Positions 56,072 through 64,000 of a stretch of 64,000 nucleotides of DNA are shown here, piece after piece. The notes beneath the pieces are model-generated. The model was not told the origin of the DNA. It ran no database searches and saw nothing but the letters and a program-made list of their open reading frames with translations. Each line of letters opens with the position of its first letter. The first letter of the stretch is position 1. Origin of the DNA: Mikania micrantha. Taxonomy: Eukaryota; Streptophyta; Magnoliopsida; Asterales; Asteraceae. Where the stretch lies: positions 57,667,088 to 57,731,087 of the forward strand of contig CM018680.1 of the NCBI GenBank assembly GCA_009363875.1, read 5' to 3'. A program made the position numbers and the translations under genes.

Positions 56072-59000
56072 TGTAACATCAGTTCCGTAACCGTCACCAG
56101 AACAGTGATCTCTAAAGTACATGAACAGTAAATCAGGTACATATTTCAGTTATCAATTGTATATCATTCTCACTACATGTTATCAACGCACAGTTCAGAT
56201 TCAATTCAGAAAACAAAGTTCAGAACAAGGGTTCTCGAGTCAGATAATTGTCTGGCAACACAGAACCATAATGAGTTTAATTATTAGGATTTATTATGTA
56301 AAAACGTATGTGAGGCTTTAAAGAACAAAACAGCACGAATATCGTTATGTGAATGCTAAATTGACGGGTTATTCGTATAGGTGACGATCTATACGAATAT
56401 ATCTGAAAGTTTAACATTCTGAATGATATTCTATAATTAGAAAACAATATTGAAAAGTATAGTTATCGTCGTGTTCGTACGGGTGACGATTCGAACGAAT
56501 ACGCGCGACGACCGTACGATTCAATTTAAACAGTTAAATAAATATTTTAAATTTAAATAAATAAAGGATATTAGTTAATTTATTAGGAATCACAACCTAG
56601 AATAATTAAATAAATTCTATTTTTATAAACCGCGTCGTTTCGTCGCGAAAAGCACGCGAACCGGCATTTTACGCGAAACGGAACGAGACCGAACGAGTGG
56701 GTATTTTATCCCACATTTAATGTGACAATTAATGTCATAACCACCACCATTCTCAACCATTTCTCTCCCAATTTCGTTATCTCTCTCTCTCTCTAGTTCT
56801 TCACAAGAAAACCATCTTCTCTCTACAAATTTGGGCTCAAATCTTGGTGGATTCAAGTGTTCTAGGCGTCATTACGATCCTCTCAATTTGTAGATCACGG
56901 AAGTACAAGAAAAACAAGCATTTAACCGTGGAATTGGAGGTAAACATTCACTTTAAATTCGGTTTTATAGGGTTTTCAAGAGTTCATGTGGTTTTGGCTA
57001 CTATAATTGATATTAAACACTTAAATCACTTAGATGAAGGTGTATACACGTTTAGGTATTGTTAGGAATGTGATTGTAACATGTTAGAGCTCGAAAATGG
57101 GAATTGTATTACAGGTTCGTGTGTTACACCCGAGAAATCATGCGGCCGAACCTTTTGATCGAGGAAGATGATGGCCGAACCAAGGCCGAACCCTGGTTCA
57201 CGAACCCTGCTCCATCTGTTAACCGAACCCTAAGACACAGCAACGAATCCTACTATCCACGAACCAATACTTTTTGCCGAACCCTAGTTGTTACCCGAAC
57301 CCTGCATGGCCGAACCTTGGTCATGCAAAGCTATTATCTGCCGAACCCTTAGAACAAACCCAGCTGCGAACCTTCACAAGATAACCGAACCATTACGCAT
57401 GAAGTGGCCGAACCTTGTCCAAGTCACGAACCATATGTTGGTAGCCGAACCCTTGACTAAATCCAATAGGTTCGCTGTCTAAATTGAGTTACGAACCTAC
57501 GTGATGTTTAATTCGGGTAATGTGGGATCTAAGATTATTAAACTTGGGGTTGAGAACTTAGAAAACGATTAGATGGCCATTAACCTAAAATCTTTCTCAT
57601 GAGAGTTGGGTCATAAATGTGCATGCATGAAATAAATTCTAAGTGTGTGCATGGAAATCAAATTGATAGGTAAGAATGAAGTCTAAGTTCTTTTAACATC
57701 TAAGAAAAATGGTTATAAGTTCATGAGAATCAAAAACATAAGTTGGATGATCAATTAGGAATCAAAGATCTTCGTTTGGGCTTAAGTGGGCCCAATGGGA
57801 CTTGATTAAGTCCATCACATGTTAAATGGTTATTTAAATTCATATAATGATATTTTTATTATTATAGAATTGAAAGCTTGGAATTTATTCAATTAAAGTT
57901 AATAATTTTCTAAAATCTTGTTTAATTTGAAATGTAATTTATAAATGTCATTGCTTCTTGTAAGTGTATTTAGTTATAAAAGTTAGTTGTAATATCAATG
58001 ATTGGGATTGTGTTGTAAAATAGACAATATAATTGTCTGGATTTGAACTAGATAGAGAGGGGACTCTGCCCAAATTTTTGTAAAATTTAATTATAAGTGT
58101 TGTAACTAAACATGGGTTTGGGATCATAAAAAGAGTAACTAAGTTAGATTAGATTTTAGATACACTTAGTTACACACACCAAGACAAAGACTTAGAGAAG
58201 ACGACTATTACGCGTACTTATTATATTCGAATTCTTATAAAATAACTCAGGAACCAAAGAAACCTAAGCTACAACAAGAGCGTGCATTTTGTATTAGCTC
58301 ATTTACATAGCAGCACAGGTGAGTTCATTGCCCCTTTTCTCACATTTTTGTTTTAAAACGCGGGGCTGAGAAGCATGCGTAAACTGTTTTATTTTAAACT
58401 GTTTATTTAAATGCTTTTATTTATTATATGTTTTACATATATATGTTTGTTGATACTCCTAGACTCCTGTCTAGGTAATTATTAAACAGATCAAATTATC
58501 AAGTTAATTAAAGTACTCTTATGAGTAATACTTTAAATTTAAACTCTAAATAAACCCTTAGGCCATCAAGCTCAAATTCAAGAATCTAAATTCAAAGTGA
58601 AATCAAATGAACTAAAACAAAAGATCATATTCTAAGGAAATCTAATTTCAGTATGGGATCTGAGAACAATGAATCATAATCAAGAATCAATTATCATTGT
58701 GAATCATGGAAATTCTAAAGATCAAGATCAAGAGATTCAAGGAATCAGAAATCATAAATGTGTGTGAATCATTGAAATAATGAAATCATTACAATCTAAT
58801 GAATTCATTAATATTTGAGTTAAGGTGGATGTCAGTTGTATAGGGAATCAAGACCACGTGTAACACACATATAAAGTCCCCTTCAGGTATAGAAGACTCT
58901 TGTAGTCAGACTATACGGGCAATAACATGAACTATCAAAAGGAATCAATATCAAAGTCATATCAAGAGAATCAAAGAGATCAAGAATAAAAGGATATCCT

Positions 59001-60165
59001 TAAAGTCCCCGCATGTACAGAAGACCATTGGGTCAAGCTGTAAGGGCGAAACATTAAAATCCCGGTCAGTTCAGGTATACTCCTTGTGAGTTATGCCTGG
59101 CATGGGTCACGTGTGAGAGGTTACAACTTGGACAACCACCAACAACTAAGTCTAATTGATTGAGTCAAATAAGGCCCAATTATCATGTCTTAGTTGTATT
59201 TAAATGTTTTTTTTATTTATTTAATTAAACATTTAACATTTTATTTCTATCACTGACTTTTGGGAAATCATGTAACTATGATGAACTCAAGAGGAGCAGC
59301 GGTAAATCAAATTGTAGAAATCAGAATCTAAATAAGAGGTGAATGGAGTGAAACGCTTAATTATCATTACTAACAATATGTTAAGCAATCCGGTATGTGG
59401 TGGGACGGTGGCTGGGGCTTGTCCCCTACATATGCCCTATATATAAGCATACTTGATTGGATAACATAGGTGGTTGTTGATGAGATTAAGGTTGTCACTT
59501 CGGGGGATCAAGGTAAACATTTTCAGGGTAATCAAATGCTGTAAATCATAGGTCATGGAATCAAAATAGTGAAATGAAATGCTTAATTATCACCAGGAAC
59601 AATATATCATGTGGTTTGGTATGTGGTGGGACGGTGGCTGGGCGGGCGGTAAGTTCGACCCTACATATGCCCTATATATAAGCATACTAAGCTGGATGGT
59701 ATAGGTGGTTAATGGTGAGGTTAAGGTTGTCATTAAGGTTATTCAAATTCATTTTATAAAACTTAATGAACTCACCAATCGTGTGTTGACTTTATTTTTG
59801 CATGACTTCTTAGGTGACGAACAGGTCAACTGAAGAGTTGTTTCTTTTGGACTAGGTTACAGATAGAGGACCTAGCTTTTGGACCTGCATACTTTTGGAC
59901 ATCATACACAATTATTTTGTATATCTTGTGCAGATACAAGATTGAAGATTTATGATGTTATAGTAGATTTACATTATTAAATTATAAACTTAACAGATGT
60001 AGTTTAACTTTGTAATTCTATTTTATTCTAGCAAGTTTCTCATTTATATATCATGTGCAATGTAAACAATCTGATAAATTCTATTATCACTCATGATATC
60101 GCGCCCCGGGAACCTTCCGCCCGTCGGGGAAGCCCGATCCTACCCCGCCGGCTCGGGTTGTGACA
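56072..60165 (+). repeat. Element 2, 3' LTR (4094 bp)
   Basis: Partner of 36564-40711. It lacks about 45 bp of the CGAACC tract near 57187 and about 11 bp near 58172, and has scattered substitutions, so insertion is older than that of element 1. Confidence 0.93.
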
Positions 60166-61988
60166 GCTTGGCCTATGGCAGTTTAAAAACTTTATATTTT
60201 TCATCAGATTGCATGCAAAGGATTTCATTTTTCATTTTCTCGAACCTGCTTCATCTTCCAGGCAAAAATTAGTAACTTTCATCATCCAAATTCAAGTTTG
60301 AAGCATCATATCATATATTTGAAGCCAGGGAACGTATCTACAAGTTCTGATCGTTGTATTGCAGTTGAAAATCCATCTGATTAGGTAACTGTTCGTTTTA
60401 ACCAACTAGTTTGATAATGGTTGATTAGATCTTGTTTTTGAATGTAATGTTATAGTTAGGGTTTTTAATTAGTGCCTAGATAATGGCTAGGAATGATTAT
60501 AAACGAAGAACTTGATGTGCTAACGGGTAAATCCTTGTTTTGATCCGTTGTAATGCCTGGTTTTCATGAAACTATAACAATGATTATAATGGTTTAAGCC
60601 ATTTGATTGTGGCAATGTATGTGATTAGTTTGATTAATCCTTGAAATGCAAGGTTAAATCCAAGTGTTTCAAACTAATCACAATCATTAGCATACTCATT
60701 GGAATGATTTATCTTATGTTTATGATAACAGTCAGATTAGTACGTTAAACATGGTTATTAAACCTATTCCAATATCACATTATAATGTTTCATGACATTT
60801 AGGTAATCAATAACAAGGATTGATCGTTCCTAAGCCACAATTCCATCTAGAAACTGTTTCAGTAATATAATCAACAACAATACCTATTTGGTTAATCTGA
60901 GAACATTCTGATTAATCAAAAATGTCAGCAACCTTGTATTAGGAACCTGAATCAGTATAGGTTCCTACATTATCATACATTGTATGATATGACATTAAAT
61001 TAACTAATTAAGCATCTAATATCGGTTTGATGACTTTCACTGCAATGTCTTTGACATTGAACGTTCAGAAAGATCTAATCGGTAACTTAAAACATAAATA
61101 ACTTATTAAACATAAATTATTGCAGAACTTAGATACCAGTACCATTCTGCGTGTGATTTCACTACCCTTGTGACTTCAGGTGAGTTTCGTACAATCCCTT
61201 TTATTTTTAATGTTTTATAAACATCGGGATATTTCTGTAAATCTGTTTCTGTACATATGATATATATTACTGTAATATGTGTGATTTCATGTGATCTTGT
61301 GATGAATTTTTAAGATTTCATGAGATTTTGTCGTTAGTATTTTTATCACAGTATCAAAAGTCCTCGTCCTTCGAAACTGTATCTAGTGAACCCATGTGGG
61401 GCCGAACAGGAAACATTGATAGTAATATTGGCTGACAACCCATTTGCCGGGAGTTTGCAACTCCCTTGGTGTAAATGTTTGTTACATGTTTCCAATCTCT
61501 TCTTAATGTTAGTGATAGACATTAAGATAATGAGGCATTAAGATATTTACCGACGGGTAGTATCTTCGTAAAACGCAGAATTGTCCGAAAGGAACTAGAT
61601 ATGGGTCCCATGGTGATCTTGAACTGTATATATCGAACATTTGCATATTATATCATATTTTTGAACTTGAACATTACAAACTCACCAGCTTTGTGCTGAC
61701 CTTTCCAAACTTAAAACTTTTGCAAGGAGACAGTGACCATCGGTGAGGCTGCCCTTGTAAACACTTGTAAATTAAAAAAGTTAGATTGTGTAATAAACTC
61801 AGGTTGTAAACTATAAGTGTGATTGTGATTACAAAACCCTTGTAATGTATTTACTTTAAATTAATCTATGTGTTGTGATACTGGGTCAAGTAAGTCACAC
61901 CTCATCTCTGAGACATCACTAGTATGCTTCCGCAACCTTCCTAGTGACATCATCAATAGGTGACGAGAGGTGGGGGTGTGACATACAA

Positions 61989-62434
61989 AAAAATAAAGAT
62001 ACTCAAATATAACAATCTTTGTATCCAATTAATAAAGAAACAATAAGAAAACCTAACCCTAGCTAACTGTTCACCCGTGTATGATTACGAAAGATTTAGC
62101 CTTCAATCTGCATTCTGGATTGATCTGACATTGATTCGGGAGTCCCTGAGGAGATTAGTATGGTCAATTTTTGATTCTCCAAGCCTTGGAACTCACCCAA
62201 TATCATGAAAAGTCGTCACAATGGTTTATTCCTCAAAACCCTAGGTTTTTGGGCTTAAATAGGTGGCAAAACGGGAATAATTCGCGTAACCCGCAGTGTT
62301 CGGCATATCATACACTGCCCCCAACGTATGATACGCCAGTTGGGTCTGAATGTGGCATATACCATCTTAAAAAGTGACGTATGACAAAGAATTTTGGGCA
62401 CCTGGTATGATACGTTGGCCTTGGCATAAGATAC
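61989..62434. other. Continuation of the old flanking repeat (right side)
   Basis: With the nest removed this joins 36145. GTATGATACG motifs near 62320-62430 and GGGCTTAAATAGGTGG near 62251 look like an LTR promoter region of a Tat-like element (inference). The ORF 62171-62377 is not called. Confidence 0.3.
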
Positions 62435-63063
62435 TGTTGATACATGTAATGTCCCTAGTTTGGTTTTGTAACTCTAATCATGTAAAGTTCAAAGTTATTA
62501 ATGGAAGTTGTCTTTATATATCATTCTTAATGTTTATTATTAATTATATGTTTAGTTGATTTGATTAAATTAATGTTGAGTATGAAGATTGCTCATTCGG
62601 CCGAATGACTCTAGAATGAAGTCATTCGCCGAATGAACATCATAGCGAATGTCTGGCGATAGAATGAGTCATTCGCCGAATGACTCATTCGATTGATAGC
62701 TCATTCGAGCTTAGTCATTCGCCGAATGAGCTGCTTCGGCCACTCATTCGGTCGAATGACTTCAGCTTATATATAGAAGTTCAAATCATTTCAACTCTAA
62801 CTTTTAAGAGCCCTCCTTCTTCCCTGAGACTCAAGTGTCAAAACCCTAGAAGATTTGAGCAGTTCTTGATCATCCAAGTTCGATTCTCAACCCGTGGTGT
62901 TCGATTGTTGCTTCCACGTTGTTCTTACAACCTCGGATCACCACGGTTTCTGTTGGTTTCGATTGGAAAACCCTGGAATAGGATTCCGCACTATTCCAGA
63001 GGCTGTCGAGTAGTTTTACATTGGATTCGGATTGTTTCCGAGCTCCCAATCGGTCCAAAGAAG
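62435..63063 (+). repeat. Candidate LTR with TATA box and CGAATGA tract
   Basis: TGTTGATACATG marks a possible start. A palindromic tract of CATTCGGCCGAATGA-like words fills 62590-62760, TTATATATA at 62767-62775 is a good TATA box, and the sequence TGATATCAGAGC at 63064-63075 looks like a primer-binding site. The ORF at 62680-63066 lies across promoter and leader and is probably not coding. The exact LTR ends are uncertain and no target duplication was found. Confidence 0.4.
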
Positions 63064-63584
63064 TGATATCAGAGCTTTGGCTCTTGATTCTACTCGATTT
63101 CCACTCAAAATCATCAGATCTGAGTCTCCCAAAACCCTATTTTTCTTGCTTTCCAAGTTACTATTTCATTGAAAAACCAAGGGTTTTTGTGGTTTGATTG
63201 CGCTAATTCTTTCCCAATTGGCTTGTTATCATGTCTTGAACTTCTGTACCAAATTTGATGCTTAAATCTGGTCAAAATCGCAAGTTATCACGATTTTCGT
63301 TGCTGAAAACCCCAGATCGCCGAATGACTCTGGCGGCCGAATAAGTTCAGCCGAATAGCCCCTCATTCGCCGAATACGTCTCATTCGGCGAATAACTCCT
63401 TCGCCATTGTCATTCGCCGAATAAGTCTTATACTCTACTCTCATTCGGCGAAAGAGCTCATTCGACATATGTCATTCGCCGAATAGGTCATTCGATCTTC
63501 TCATTCGCCAGTTGTCATACTCAGCCTTCATTCGCCAGTTTCTGTTCATTCGGCCCCCGACATTCGCCAAAACCAGTTCATTCG
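63064..63584 (+). other. Leader of the preceding element, CATTCGCC-rich
   Basis: Follows the primer-like site. From 63310 it is filled with spaced CATTCGCC and GCCGAATA words. It is cut at 63585 by the next LTR, so any coding region is displaced beyond the window. Confidence 0.4.
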
Positions 63585-64000
63585 TGTCACACCCCCAAAT
63601 TTCAACTAACGGAATCACACCGTTTGGGAGCATGACAAACCAGGATCTCAGATCATTAGACATAGCGAAGACCTCTATATGAAATTCAAAACATGCGTTA
63701 GTCTTTAAAACATAACATTCAGAGTTTACAAAAAGTTGCGGAAGCGTTTAAAAACCATAAACAGTTGTAAAGTAAACATTACAAACCAAAGTACTTAAAT
63801 ATTCAAATGTTCAAATTCAAATTCAAAGTGTTTATAATGCATGAGACTCTATCTTCCTAGTCCATGCCAGCTTTAACGCGCGCCTTAGCGTCCTGAGAAA
63901 ACATGCAAATCAAGTCAACACAAAGGTTGGTGCATAACACAGGTTTTAAATAATCATAGTGTTCAAAACAGCAGTTTGAATAACAAGTTGGTAGATAACA
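63585..64000 (-). repeat. Partial gypsy LTR, minus strand, running off the window
   Basis: Starts TGTCACACCCCC and contains on the minus strand GCATGTTTTCTCAG|GACGC (acceptor at 63893-63894), preceded by TTTGTGTTGAC. This is the same acceptor module as in the other LTRs. The five bases before it are ATTCG (63580-63584), a possible target duplication that can only be confirmed beyond the window. Confidence 0.7.

Larger units (their letters stand above)
36564..60165 (+). mobile_element. Element 2: chromovirus of the same clade, split by element 3
   Basis: TG...CA LTRs and a perfect 5-bp target duplication GCTTG (36559-36563 and 60166-60170). Its own length is about 13.1 kb. The order is 5' LTR 36564-40711, primer site 40715-40727, gag-pro-RT from 40873, insertion of element 3 at 43117, the remainder of pol 53589-56037, polypurine tract 56061-56071 and 3' LTR 56072-60165. 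The LTR 3' end is similar to that of element 1 (both GCGCCCCGGGAACCTTCCGC), but the U3 regions differ, so these are sister subfamilies. LTR divergence is clearly higher than in element 1. Confidence 0.93.
36151..61983 (+). mobile_element. Solo LTR split by element 2
   Basis: TGTGACAATTGCG at 36151 and GGGGGTGTGACA ending at 61983 are TG...CA ends flanked by the 5-bp duplication TACAA (36146-36150 and 61984-61988). Without the inserted element, about 2.2 kb remains (36151-36563 plus 60171-61983). There is no primer site or coding region, so it is a solo LTR formed by LTR-LTR recombination. It carries the donor (61180), donor stem (61194-61198 with 61226-61230) and acceptor-like site (61726) found in the other families. 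Two GCGGTACGCCT-type hairpins lie at 36366-36410 and 36518-36562. Confidence 0.75.

Noticed and set aside
62680..63066. 128-codon ORF with varied composition
   Set aside because: It starts before a TATA box and runs into a primer-site-like sequence, so it overlaps a promoter and LTR leader; no family was recognised.

Overview
This window is plant nuclear intergenic DNA, AT-rich and repeat-dominated. It is almost entirely mobile elements of different ages inserted into one another, with one small candidate host gene (22219-22455, +). The evidence for a plant is the Ty3/gypsy chromoviruses with an initiator-Met primer site, the foldback MITEs, CACTA elements, Helitrons and SINEs, and a captured bZIP fragment of plant type. 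The long LTRs, single gag-pol frame and C-terminal chromodomain fit the Tekay/Del clade. The style of repeats suggests a eudicot, perhaps Asteraceae, but that is only an impression.

Layout. 1-15984: a segment made of MITE, CACTA end and foldback elements. Inside foldback element D sits a very young 13.5-kb chromovirus (element 1, minus strand, 1648-15150, target duplication CAATG). 15981-19360: a Helitron terminus and a truncated LTR. 19366-21905: a second copy of the first segment without D and element 1 but with another foldback element (B). 22165-22455: the small gene. 23038-28545: a diverged tandem duplication whose second unit gained a SINE and a Helitron. 28900-31594: AT-rich and AACCGA-rich low-complexity DNA. 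31597-35015: a CACTA element with target duplication ATC that carries a bZIP pseudogene, a spliceable acyltransferase-like exon and a coiled-coil terminal exon. 36151-61983: a three-level nest, namely a solo LTR (TACAA) split by element 2 (GCTTG, 36564-60165), itself split inside its reverse transcriptase by element 3 (AGCTT, 43117-53583). 62435-64000: another LTR with leader, cut by the start of one more minus-strand LTR.

How the parts relate. The three full chromoviruses share an organisation: LTR, iMet primer site, gag with two CCHC knuckles, protease, reverse transcriptase, RNase H, integrase, chromodomain, a palindrome, polypurine tract and LTR. None has an intact polyprotein. Element 1 has one internal stop, element 2 has the nested insertion plus two frameshifts, and element 3 has five stops and a frameshift.

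The most unusual signal is in the untranslated leaders. Four LTR families that otherwise look unalike keep what looks like a leader intron: a GTGAGT-type donor, a donor-proximal stem with compensatory changes, and a CAG acceptor. They also carry family-specific arrays of hairpin modules whose stems covary between copies. All coordinates and alignments here were made by eye.
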